Shown: positions 52,087 through 59,634 of the stretch, in pieces
Layout of the letters: each line of letters begins with the position of its first letter
Position numbering within the stretch: the first letter of the stretch is position 1
Source of the DNA: UBA7672 sp030824255
Lineage (GTDB): Bacteria > Pseudomonadota > Alphaproteobacteria > Caulobacterales > Hyphomonadaceae
Assembly (NCBI GenBank): GCA_942493305.1
Contig: OW818686.1
Span: forward strand, 744,001 to 808,000
Direction of reading: 5' to 3'
DNA: 64,000 nt
Position numbers and translations under genes: made by a program
Notes under the pieces: model-generated
What the model was told of the DNA's origin: nothing
The model's database searches: none
Seen by the model: the letters and a program-made list of their open reading frames with translations, nothing else

Positions 52087-52102
52087 TTCAAGACGCGTGC
52101 CA
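52087..52102 (-). promoter_or_regulatory. sigma54-type promoter of the 50795 flagellin gene
   Basis: On the minus strand TGGCACGCGTCTTGAA matches TGGCACG-N4-TTGCW, with a perfect -24 and TTGA at -12. Transcription would start near 52076, giving a 50-base leader. This is the best sigma54 match in the window. Confidence 0.75.
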
Positions 52103-52207
52103 GTCCGTTAAGGTTAATGGGGCTTCAGGAATCCCCATATTTAAGGGCATTCAGGGGTTAACGGCGCGGACGGCCTCCTAACGGATCACTGAATCAAATT
52201 TACCCCC

Positions 52208-52222
52208 CGGCATGTTTTGCCG
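52208..52222. promoter_or_regulatory. CGGCA-N5-TGCCG palindrome upstream of flagellin promoter
   Basis: CGGCA at 52208-52212 and TGCCG at 52218-52222 enclose TGTTT. The site is about 106 bases upstream of the -24 element, a normal enhancer distance. It resembles ftr sites for FlbD and the palindrome upstream of the repeat-protein gene. Confidence 0.45.
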
Positions 52223-52247
52223 CCCTCCAGAAGGTTCCCAGCTAGGC

Positions 52248-52285
52248 AAAAACGACAGAGGGGCGGAGCCGAAGCTCCGCCCCTC
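52248..52285 (-). terminator. rho-independent terminator of the 52342 flagellin gene
   Basis: GAGGGGCGGAGC at 52258-52269 pairs perfectly with GCTCCGCCCCTC at 52274-52285 around a CGAA loop. On the minus strand the hairpin is followed by TGTCGTTTTT. It lies 56 bases past the flagellin stop. Confidence 0.9.
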
Positions 52286-52341
52286 CAATGGTTCCGTGTC
52301 CGATGGACTGGACGGCGTTCTGCCGCCCCGCCCTTACGGAA

Positions 52342-53532
52342 TTAGCGGAAGAACGACAGGATCAGCGACGGCGCCTGGTTGGCGATCGAGAGAGCCTGCG
52401 CGCCGAGCTGCTGCTTGATCTGCAGCGACTGGAGGCGGGCCGATTCCTTTGCCAGGTCAGCGTCGACGAGGTTGCCGATGCCTTGTTCGATGGTGTCGGA
52501 GAGCTTCGAGAGGAACTCGTTCTGGATATCCAGAGCGGCCGCCTGAGAGCCCATCGTCGCCAGCGCGTTGTTGAGGCCGGTGATCGCCGTGTCGATGGCG
52601 TTCGAGGCCGTCGTCGCGGCTGCCGTGGACGTCGAGATGTCCGTGGAGGCCAGCGAGGACAGGATCGAGCCGGTCAGCGAGAAGTCGGCGCCCGTGATCG
52701 CGAACGTGTTCGAACCAGCCGAGGAGACCGTTGCCGTGGCAACGCCATCGCCGAGTTCGGCAGCGCCGCCAGCATCGACCACCAGGTCATCGAACGACGT
52801 GTCGTTGATGAGGTAGGTGAGCTGACCCGTCGTGTCGTCGTAGGAGGCCGAGATCTTGCCGCCTGCCTGAGCGTTCACGGCTTCAACAAAGCCGTCGATC
52901 GTCATGCCGGGGGTCAGTTCGACGCCGACTTCGAGGGTCGAGCCGCCTGCGCCGGTGAGCGCGAAGCCGATGACATCGCCGTCAGTCGTGCTGGCCAGGT
53001 CGTTGACGAGGGCCGAACCCGACAGCGGGGTCGTGGCCGCAACCGTCTGAACGCCGTCCGAAGTCGCAGCCGTGGAGCCACCGAGGTCGGAGATCAGGAC
53101 GTTGAGCGAGGAGTTGCCCAGCGCCAGGTTTGCGCCGTTGAATTGCGCGGCGTTGGCGATGGTGTCGATCTGCTGACGCAGGCTGGCAAAGTCGGTCTGC
53201 AGGGCGGCGCGCTGGTCGGAGGTCAGGTCGTCAGCCTGAGCAGCGACAGCTTTGGATTTCAGCTTCTGCAGGATGTCGCCAACCGACTTGCCGGCGGCGA
53301 GAGCAACGTCAACGGTGGACGAAGCACGGTCGATGCCGTCCTTCACTGCCGCGACGGACGACACGCGTGCACGCTGGCCTTCGGCAATGGCGTAAACCGC
53401 GCCGTTATCACGGGCGCTGGACACTTTGAGACCCGTCGAAATCCGGTTCTGGATCTCGCCGAGCTCTTTGTTTGTCGATGAGAGGGATTGGAGCGCGATG
53501 GACGCGCCATAGTTTGAGTTCACGCTAAGCAT
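52342..53532 (-). CDS. flagellin (large, 396 residues)
   Basis: This second intact flagellin starts MLSVNSNYGASIALQSLSST and ends ALSIANQAPSLILSFFR. The N- and C-terminal thirds are close to those of the 50795 paralogue; the central part (about residues 150-290) has diverged. An SDDD-like motif, SYDDTTGQLTYLINDTSF, is shared by both central regions. The variable domains probably face the outside of the filament. The leader contains a strong hairpin at 53561-53577. In Caulobacter, FlbT and FlaF control flagellin mRNA and secretion, and both genes are just upstream here. Confidence 0.95.
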   Translation of the reverse strand: MLSVNSNYGASIALQSLSSTNKELGEIQNRISTGLKVSSARDNGAVYAIAEGQRARVSSVAAVKDGIDRASSTVDVALAAGKSVGDILQKLKSKAVAAQADDLTSDQRAALQTDFASLRQQIDTIANAAQFNGANLALGNSSLNVLISDLGGSTAATSDGVQTVAATTPLSGSALVNDLASTTDGDVIGFALTGAGGSTLEVGVELTPGMTIDGFVEAVNAQAGGKISASYDDTTGQLTYLINDTSFDDLVVDAGGAAELGDGVATATVSSAGSNTFAITGADFSLTGSILSSLASTDISTSTAAATTASNAIDTAITGLNNALATMGSQAAALDIQNEFLSKLSDTIEQGIGNLVDADLAKESARLQSLQIKQQLGAQALSIANQAPSLILSFFR

Positions 53533-53560
53533 GACACACGTCTCCGTTCTGGGTCAGAGA

Positions 53561-53577
53561 CCGATCATTTTGATCGG
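53561..53577 (-). promoter_or_regulatory. hairpin in the flagellin leader region
   Basis: CCGATCA-TTT-TGATCGG is a perfect inverted repeat with seven-base arms, 29-45 bases upstream of the 52342 flagellin start. If the transcript starts upstream of it, the mRNA leader would contain a stem-loop. FlbT binds flagellin leader RNA in Caulobacter, so this is a candidate target. Confidence 0.45.
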
Positions 53578-53592
53578 CCGCAGGCGCGTTTT

Positions 53593-53609
53593 GCGCCGAC
53601 ATGTGCCCA
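53593..53609 (-). promoter_or_regulatory. weak sigma54-like promoter for the 52342 flagellin gene
   Basis: On the minus strand TGGGCACATGTCGGCGC has GG-N10-GC spacing but poor -24 and -12 matches, and it overlaps a GGCGC/GCGCC inverted repeat (53583-53597). It would place the leader hairpin inside the transcript. Confidence 0.25.
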
Positions 53610-53697
53610 GACTAGCGGAGAGGTCTTAATTAGAGGTGTGACGCCGCAAGCGAAAGTACTTCGAAAACCCTAACCAAAACCGTGTGGTAAACGCGCG

Positions 53698-54075
53698 TTA
53701 GGACTGTGCGGACGTAGCGGCCAGGGTCGCTGGCGAGAGGCCCTGCATGATCGAACGGTTGATGTCGATCAGCACGTCGAACGAGGCGCCCTGGCGCATG
53801 ACGGCGCTGGAATGGCGATCGACGAAAATGGACAGCGATATGATCTGGGCGCGCAGGCCCTGCGGCAGCGAATTGCCTTCAGCCGCGCAATCGGACGCCA
53901 GCAGCGACCACAGGCGTCGGTTCACGGACAGCGCTTCGGCGCGGCGGCCGATTTCGCTGTCCGGCAGGCTGGAGGCGTCGATCAGGTTCCGGGTTGCGAG
54001 CGCGAAGGCCCTAAACTCGGTCTGACGCGGCGACTCAGTCTTCCGCGCCGCGTTCTGGTAGGCCTGGATCGACAT
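53698..54075 (-). CDS. flaF: flagellar biosynthesis regulator FlaF
   Basis: This 125-residue protein has the FlaF pattern: IQAYQNAARKTESPRQTEFR, then SLPDSEIGRRAEALSVNRRLWSLL and SIFVDRHSSAVMRQG. FlaF is a secretion chaperone and translation co-regulator of flagellins in Caulobacter, acting with FlbT. The N-terminal 41 bases overlap flbT in another frame. It lies 165 bases before the flagellin gene and runs in the same direction. Confidence 0.93.
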   Translation of the reverse strand: MSIQAYQNAARKTESPRQTEFRAFALATRNLIDASSLPDSEIGRRAEALSVNRRLWSLLASDCAAEGNSLPQGLRAQIISLSIFVDRHSSAVMRQGASFDVLIDINRSIMQGLSPATLAATSAQS

Positions 54076-54460
54076 TGTCCAGCAATCCCTGTTCGTAGGT
54101 GAGAAGCTTCCGGCACCGCGTCAGCGCCTTGTAATAGTCCGCCGCCATCACCTCGCGGGACAGCGACACGCATTCCTTGAGCACGTCGGTGGACCGTATT
54201 GCGCCCATGAACTCGTTCAGGCGCAGCACGAACTCGTCATAGAATTTGTTCGCCTCGGCGGGGTCGAGGTACATCATCATGATCGGGAAATAGATCCGTT
54301 TGGCGGGCGTATTCGCCTCATCCGGCTGGATGATGTCCTTCTCCCGCAGGATCGACGCCTTGTTCTGCAGCAACAGGACCGCGCGGCGGTCGCCGTTCTG
54401 CAGCACCGCTCCGTTGACCACGAAGCGTTCGCCCGGCTTGAGCGAGAGTTTGAGGGGCAT
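54035..54460 (-). CDS. flbT: flagellar biosynthesis repressor FlbT
   Basis: This 141-residue protein starts MPLKLSLKPGERFVVNGAVL, then RRAVLLLQNKASILREKDI, the FlbT signature, with IYFPIMMMYLDPAE later. FlbT binds the 5' leader of flagellin mRNA and shortens its half-life until the hook is complete. It is the first gene of the flbT-flaF-flagellin run, with GGGAGGA just before the ATG. The 41-base overlap with flaF is unusually long. Confidence 0.93.
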   Translation of the reverse strand: MPLKLSLKPGERFVVNGAVLQNGDRRAVLLLQNKASILREKDIIQPDEANTPAKRIYFPIMMMYLDPAEANKFYDEFVLRLNEFMGAIRSTDVLKECVSLSREVMAADYYKALTRCRKLLTYEQGLLDNVDPGLPERGAED

Positions 54461-54605
54461 CCATTCCTCCCGGCCGGGACCAACCCCCGGAATTCGCGGG
54501 AGTCTGGACGTGGCCGAAGGGCCGGTCTAGCCGCCGTTCCTTAAGTTTTGCTTGTGAAGCGGTAACACGCCGCACCGGCCCTGCCCCATGGCGGGGACAA
54601 GACGT

Positions 54606-55292
54606 CTACCTGGCCTCGATACAGGCGAGCAGCTCGTCGCGGGCGGCGTGGCCGTCTGACCATCCGATGTTGACCGCAGGCTTGCCGCCCACCGACACCG
54701 CAAACGACTGTGTCTCGCCCATGCCGCCAATCAGGGCGCCCACGGCGGGTACGGCGAAGACGATCAGGCCGGAGCGGTCCCGATCCCATGGCAGGGCCAT
54801 GTTGAAGGCGTTGACGGTTGCCGGGGGATCAGCGTCCTGCTTCAGCGTAACCTGGAGGGTCTGCAGCTCGGCCGGGCGCGGGGCATCGGGGCTGAAAAAA
54901 CCAAGCAGCGCCCATTCGCCAAGCGCGATGACCATGGCGCCAGACCCTTGGCGCAGAAAAGTCGAGACGCAGGCGCCGTCCGTCTCGCCAGCGTCGAGGC
55001 CGTCATGGAACCATTTGCCGTCCATGTAGGCGCGATATTTTGCGATGGTCTCGATCTCGGCGCCGGTCAGCTGGATCGGCGACGCCGCGCGCCAGTCTTG
55101 CCAGTCGCCAAGATCGTAGCCGGAGCCATCGTCATGGTCGTCGCCGAAGTCATCGCCATAATCCCATGGCGGCGTGGCGGCGATATCGATCATCGCCTGA
55201 TGATGCTGAAAGTCCGGCTGGGCAAGGGCGGGCGCCGACATGACAGCGGCCGACACGACGCCAGCCGCCAACACGAATATCCTGCTGAGCAC
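54606..55292 (-). CDS. exported protein of unknown function
   Basis: This protein of about 228 residues has a Sec signal peptide ending SAPALAQ. A short Asp/Gly/His-rich acidic stretch (DYGDDFGDDHDDGSGYD, about residues 45-60) and then a beta-rich domain follow. It has two cysteines in the mature part. GTG 55292 has GGAGG a few bases upstream; ATG 55304 is possible but lacks one. No family recognised. The acidic stretch may bind cations. It is divergent from the MoxR gene. Confidence 0.6.
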   Translation of the reverse strand: MLSRIFVLAAGVVSAAVMSAPALAQPDFQHHQAMIDIAATPPWDYGDDFGDDHDDGSGYDLGDWQDWRAASPIQLTGAEIETIAKYRAYMDGKWFHDGLDAGETDGACVSTFLRQGSGAMVIALGEWALLGFFSPDAPRPAELQTLQVTLKQDADPPATVNAFNMALPWDRDRSGLIVFAVPAVGALIGGMGETQSFAVSVGGKPAVNIGWSDGHAARDELLACIEAR

Positions 55293-55465
55293 GCGCCCCT
55301 CCATTTGGCGCAAGGTTAGGCCGCGTGGCGCCCCGCTTCAATCGCAGACGGCAGCGTGCGCCCGCGTGCGGTGCGGCGGCGGAGCATTCTGCGCAAACCG
55401 GGCGGCGCTTCCCTTCCCCCCGTTTTCCGTCCTAACCTTGAGAACCAGATCCCAGGGATACCGAT

Positions 55466-56323
55466 ATGTCCGAGAAGAAGCGTTTCGAAGGCTCCGAGCA
55501 CTATGTGGCGACGGACGACCTCCGGGTGGCGGTGAATGCCGCGATTGCGCTGGAGCGGCCGCTGCTGGTGAAGGGCGAGCCGGGCACGGGCAAGACCATG
55601 CTGGCGCTGGAAGTCGCCCGCGCGCTCGGCATGCCGATCATCGAATGGCACATCAAGTCGACCACCAAGGCGCATCAGGGTCTTTATGAATATGACGCGG
55701 TGGCCCGCCTGCGCGACGGCCAGCTGGGCGAGGAACGCGCCCGCGACATCCGCAACTACATCAAGAAGGGCAAGCTGTGGGAGGCGTTCACCGCGCCGGT
55801 GCGCCCTGTCCTGCTAATCGACGAGATCGACAAGGCCGACATCGAATTCCCGAACGACCTCCTGCAGGAGCTCGATCGGATGGAGTTCTATTGCTACGAG
55901 CTGGACGAGACGATCAAGGCGCAGGTGCGCCCGGTGGTCATCATCACGTCCAACAACGAGAAGGAACTGCCCGACGCCTTCCTGCGCCGCTGTTTCTTCC
56001 ACTACATCAAGTTTCCGGACGATCAGGTGATGTCGTCGATCATCGACGTGCACTTCCCCGGCATCAAGAAGCGCCTGGTGAGCGAGGCGCTGGCGACGTT
56101 CTACCGGATGCGCGACGTGCCGGGCCTCAAGAAGAAGCCGTCGACGTCCGAGCTGCTCGACTGGCTGAAACTGCTACTGTCGGAAGATATCGACGCGGAA
56201 ACCCTGCGCGAGAAGAACCCCAACAAGCTGGTGCCCCCGCTGCACGGCGCGCTGCTCAAGAACGAGCAGGACATCCAGCTGTTCGAACGCCTCGCCTTCC
56301 TGGCCCGCCGCGAGAACAGCTGA
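55466..56323 (+). CDS. MoxR family AAA ATPase
   Basis: This 285-residue ATPase has Walker A as VKGEPGTGKTMLALEVA and Walker B as VLLIDEIDKADIEF. The family's LDETIKAQVRPVVIITSNNEKELPDAF block (sensor 1, NNEKEL) and FLRRCFFHYIKFP (arginine finger region) follow. MoxR/CbbQ ATPases work with vWA proteins as chaperones for complex assembly. The matching CoxE-like vWA protein is at 24520, 30 kb away, and not adjacent as usual. Confidence 0.92.
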   Translation: MSEKKRFEGSEHYVATDDLRVAVNAAIALERPLLVKGEPGTGKTMLALEVARALGMPIIEWHIKSTTKAHQGLYEYDAVARLRDGQLGEERARDIRNYIKKGKLWEAFTAPVRPVLLIDEIDKADIEFPNDLLQELDRMEFYCYELDETIKAQVRPVVIITSNNEKELPDAFLRRCFFHYIKFPDDQVMSSIIDVHFPGIKKRLVSEALATFYRMRDVPGLKKKPSTSELLDWLKLLLSEDIDAETLREKNPNKLVPPLHGALLKNEQDIQLFERLAFLARRENS

Positions 56324-56348
56324 TCCCGACCGTCGGCAGGAGGGAACA

Positions 56349-56951
56349 ATGAGCGCGCTGAACCTTATCCGCATCGCGAAAGTGATTGCGCTGCTGGCGT
56401 TCATCCTGCCGTGGGCGGCGGTGTCGTGTCAGGGCGCGGACGTGGCGACCGCGAGCGGCATCGAGATGATGCAGGGGCGGATGGCGCCCAATCCGGATTT
56501 CGAGCGCGAGATCGGCGATCGGTTTGGCGGCGGCGGCCTCATGGATGGTTCGGCGGACGTGAGCAGTGACCCGCCGATGGAGCTGGGCGTCAATCCGTTC
56601 GCGATCGCGGCGGCGATTGTGGTGCTGGCGGGGCTCGGGCTGAGCTTTGTCGGCCCGTCGAAGACGGCCATGCGCAACACGCTGATCACCAGCGTGCTGG
56701 GCATTGCGCTGGCGCTGGGCGCGTTCTGGATGTTCCGCGAGGGCGTGTTCAACAGCGTCCGGGAGGATGGCGCCGGCCAGAACGTCGGTGGGCAGGGCGG
56801 CGGCGGGTTCGACATGGCCGAAAGCCAGTTCCTCGATTCGATGGTGCAGCACCGGTACGGGCTCTGGATCAATATCGGGGCGCTGGTGGTGGCGGCGGGC
56901 GCAGGAGGCCTAGTGCTGCTGGCGCGGCGGGAGACACCGCCGCCAGCATGA
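56349..56951 (+). CDS. hypothetical membrane protein
   Basis: This 200-residue protein has about four membrane spans: KVIALLAFILPWAAVSC, FAIAAAIVVLAGLGLSFVG, ITSVLGIALALGAFWMF and WINIGALVVAAGAGGLVLLA. There are periplasmic loops between spans 1 and 2 and between 3 and 4. It follows the MoxR gene by 25 bases and is probably in the same operon. A hydrophobic helper of a MoxR system is an inference. Confidence 0.65.
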   Translation: MSALNLIRIAKVIALLAFILPWAAVSCQGADVATASGIEMMQGRMAPNPDFEREIGDRFGGGGLMDGSADVSSDPPMELGVNPFAIAAAIVVLAGLGLSFVGPSKTAMRNTLITSVLGIALALGAFWMFREGVFNSVREDGAGQNVGGQGGGGFDMAESQFLDSMVQHRYGLWINIGALVVAAGAGGLVLLARRETPPPA

Positions 56952-57157
56952 GTTTGCCTCGCAAGTCTGACGAAAACCGGCCGGTGGCGCGCCTTCATGG
57001 CTTGTGTTGACGGCCCTGTTACACCAACTGAGCCGTGACGCGGCAAACTAGCCGCGAAAACCCGCCTTTTTGCCCTCCCCAAGCGGCCCCAACGGGGCTA
57101 AACCACGCCCAAATTCCGAACTCGCGCAAGGCGCGACTAGATCGACCTGGAGACGTC

Positions 57158-58381
57158 ATGGACATCAAGGTGCCCCAGATGGGCGAGAGCGTGACCGAAG
57201 GTACGCTCGCCAACTGGCTTGTGAAACCCGGCCAGGCCGTGAAGCAGGACGATCCGATCGCGGAGATCGAGACCGACAAGGTCGCGATCGAGGTGCCGGC
57301 CCCGGCCGCTGGCGTCATCACCGAGCAGCTCGTCAAAGAGGGCGAGACCGTCTCCATCGGCAAGATCATCGCGCGCCTGCAGGAAGGCGCCACGGCGTCC
57401 GCTGCTCCGGCCGCCGCCCCTGCCGCCAAGCCCGCCGCCGCTGCGCCGGCCACCAAGCCGCAGGCATCCGCGGCTCCGGCCGCCAAGGCGACGGACAAGG
57501 TTGCTCCCTCGGTTGGCCGCATCGCAGCCGAAGCCGGCGTCAACCCTGCCGACATCCCCGGCACTGCCAAGGGCGGCCGCGCGACCAAGGGCGATGCGCT
57601 CGCCTATGTCGCCTCGACACCGGCCCCTGCTCCCTCGCAGACGCGCACGCCTGAGCCTGCGCATGTGCCCCGCGAACTCGGACCGCGCGAAGAGCGCGTG
57701 AAGATGACCCGCCTGCGCCAGACGATCGCGCGCCGCCTGAAGGAAGCCCAGAACTCCGCCGCCATGCTGACGACGTTCAACGACGTCGACATGTCGGAAG
57801 TGATGGAGCTGCGGAAACGTCACAAGGACGCCTTCGAGAAGAAGCACGGCGTGAAGCTGGGCTTCATGGGCTTCTTCGTGCGCGCTGTTGTTGCCGCGCT
57901 GAGAGAGATCCCGTCGGTGAACGCCGAGATCGACGGCACGGACATCATCTACAAGAATTTCTACAACGTCTCGGTCGCGGTCGGCACGGACAAGGGCCTT
58001 GTGGTTCCGGTGGTGCGTGACGCCGACACGATGTCGCTCGCCGGCATCGAAGCGGAGATCGGCCGCCTCGGCGCGCTGGCCCGTGACGGCAAGCTGTCGA
58101 TGGAAGACCTGCAGGGCGGCACGTTCACGATCTCGAACGGCGGCGTCTATGGCTCGCTGATGTCGACGCCGATCCTGAACCCGCCGCAGTCGGGCGTGCT
58201 GGGCATGCACCGCATCGAGGAACGCCCGGTTGTGGTCGACGGCAAAATCGTCGCCCGTCCGATGATGTATCTGGCGCTGAGCTATGATCACCGCATCGTC
58301 GACGGCAAGGAAGCCGTGACCTTCCTGGTGCGCGTGAAAGAGGCGCTTGAGGATCCGGAGCGCCTGCTGCTCGACCTCTAA
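57158..58381 (+). CDS. odhB: 2-oxoglutarate dehydrogenase E2 (dihydrolipoyl succinyltransferase)
   Basis: This 407-residue protein has an N-terminal lipoyl domain (PQMGESVTEGTLANWLVKPG, with the lipoyl Lys near residue 41 in ETDKVAIEVPAP). An Ala/Pro linker and the E3-binding domain (APSVGRIAAEAGVNPADIPG) follow, then a catalytic domain with GVYGSLMSTPILNPPQSG and the DHRIVDGKEAV active-site motif. It transfers succinyl groups to CoA in the citric acid cycle. ATG 57158 gives the lipoyl start. The usual partner odhA lies on the other strand at the window end. Confidence 0.95.
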   Translation: MDIKVPQMGESVTEGTLANWLVKPGQAVKQDDPIAEIETDKVAIEVPAPAAGVITEQLVKEGETVSIGKIIARLQEGATASAAPAAAPAAKPAAAAPATKPQASAAPAAKATDKVAPSVGRIAAEAGVNPADIPGTAKGGRATKGDALAYVASTPAPAPSQTRTPEPAHVPRELGPREERVKMTRLRQTIARRLKEAQNSAAMLTTFNDVDMSEVMELRKRHKDAFEKKHGVKLGFMGFFVRAVVAALREIPSVNAEIDGTDIIYKNFYNVSVAVGTDKGLVVPVVRDADTMSLAGIEAEIGRLGALARDGKLSMEDLQGGTFTISNGGVYGSLMSTPILNPPQSGVLGMHRIEERPVVVDGKIVARPMMYLALSYDHRIVDGKEAVTFLVRVKEALEDPERLLLDL

Positions 58382-58394
58382 AAAGGAGCCTGCG

Positions 58395-58961
58395 TTGGAT
58401 ACCTTTCAGGCGGTTTCCGACGCAGTCCTTCCCTGGATAATCCGCATCGCCGGCCTGTTCTGGCTGCTGGGCGCGTTCATGCTGTTCCGCCAGATCCGGA
58501 TGGAGATGGCGCTGGACCGCATGACGGCGCGCATAGATGAGTATGTGCGCGACCTCGAGGCAAATCCGCCAGAAGCGCGCGAGCCCGATCCCGACGGCTA
58601 TGGCGATATCGACGCCCCGCCCCAGCGCCGCGTACAGAGTGAAGCGGAGAAAGCGGTCGATGCATGGACCGATCGCGATGACGCGGCGCGGCGCGGCTGG
58701 ATCGCGGGACAGGCAGTGGTGCTGGCGGCGACCGGCCTTGCCATGATGATGATGCACACGCTGGCGGCCTGGCTGGTGGCGTTGCTGGTTCTCGGACAGG
58801 GCGTTTACTTTTTCTGGCGCGAGCACACGTCGCGCCACGCCCCCTCGCCCGAGACGGCGCTTCACGCAAAACCAAGCGCTTCGACCGTGAATGCAGGCTG
58901 GTTTTCGCTGGTGATCGCCACGCTGGTGTGGTCGGCGGCTTTCCGCAATCTGTTGAATTGA
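58395..58961 (+). CDS. small membrane protein between odhB and lpd
   Basis: This protein of about 188 residues has an N-terminal span (ILPWIIRIAGLFWLLGAFMLF-like, near residues 10-30) and two closely spaced spans near residues 115-145 (GQAVVLAATGLAMMMMH, LAAWLVALLVLGQGVYFF). The end contains a further hydrophobic stretch (WFSLVIATLVWSAAF). The start is TTG at 58395 with AAGGAG six bases upstream; it lies 13 bases after odhB. No family recognised. Confidence 0.65.
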   Translation: MDTFQAVSDAVLPWIIRIAGLFWLLGAFMLFRQIRMEMALDRMTARIDEYVRDLEANPPEAREPDPDGYGDIDAPPQRRVQSEAEKAVDAWTDRDDAARRGWIAGQAVVLAATGLAMMMMHTLAAWLVALLVLGQGVYFFWREHTSRHAPSPETALHAKPSASTVNAGWFSLVIATLVWSAAFRNLLN

Positions 58962-59050
58962 ACCGGTCTGCCGAGGCCGGTGTTAGGCATCGCCTGTCAT
59001 ACTCCCGGCCAGTTGGGACAGGAGCGGCTCGCAGAACGGGCCGAAACCGG

Positions 59051-59473
59051 ATGCGCCGAATCTTTGCACTTATGCTGATCGCGACGTCGGGCTGGTTGTT
59101 TTACCGGACCGCGAACATCCACCTTGGCGGCGTGGACCACCTGCTGTCGCCACAGATTTCTGCATATCTCGACGAACCGAGCTTCATGTTCCCGGCAATC
59201 GGCAGCGCGCTTGGCCTGCTGGGCGGCCTGACCACGTTTTTCGGCGGTCCGGGCGGCGCCACGCTGGCGCTACTGGGCGGGGTCTCGGTGGCCGGCTTCG
59301 CGCTCAATTTTGACGAGACTCTGGAGCTCAGCCATTTCTGGGACAACCAGCTTTCGGTAGGCGTGGTGATCCTGATGCTAGCCGCCATGGCGGCCTCGAT
59401 CTCGCGCGTGGCCCGCGGCTCAAGCCAGCCTGACGACGAGCGCACATATTCGCCCAACCGCCGTGTATTCTGA
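59051..59473 (+). CDS. small membrane protein
   Basis: This 140-residue protein has an N-terminal span (IFALMLIATSGWLFY), a Gly-rich hydrophobic middle (IGSALGLLGGLTTFFGGPGGATLALLGGVSVAG) and a third span (SVGVVILMLAAMAASIS). ATG 59051 is chosen; upstream in-frame sequence overlaps the previous gene. No family recognised. It lies between odhB and lpd without obvious relation to either. Confidence 0.6.
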   Translation: MRRIFALMLIATSGWLFYRTANIHLGGVDHLLSPQISAYLDEPSFMFPAIGSALGLLGGLTTFFGGPGGATLALLGGVSVAGFALNFDETLELSHFWDNQLSVGVVILMLAAMAASISRVARGSSQPDDERTYSPNRRVF

Positions 59474-59634
59474 GGCCTGAAAAGGCGCTGCGCCACGGCG
59501 TCGCGCCAGCGCTTCCGCAGGCGAAAAAACAGCCTGCCGACACCATATTCGTCACGTATCCGGGACCTTTGTTGACCATGGGTCCTATCGGCGTATAGCT
59601 CGCGCGCAACGCGAACGGACGTGAGACGAGACCC

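Larger units (their letters stand above)
52025..52341 (-). other. intergenic region upstream of flagellin gene
   Basis: This 317-base gap contains the sigma54 promoter, the CGGCA palindrome, and the terminator of the upstream flagellin gene, all listed separately. TTAA half-sites are scattered but none has the seven-base CtrA spacing. No coding sequence seen. Confidence 0.6.
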
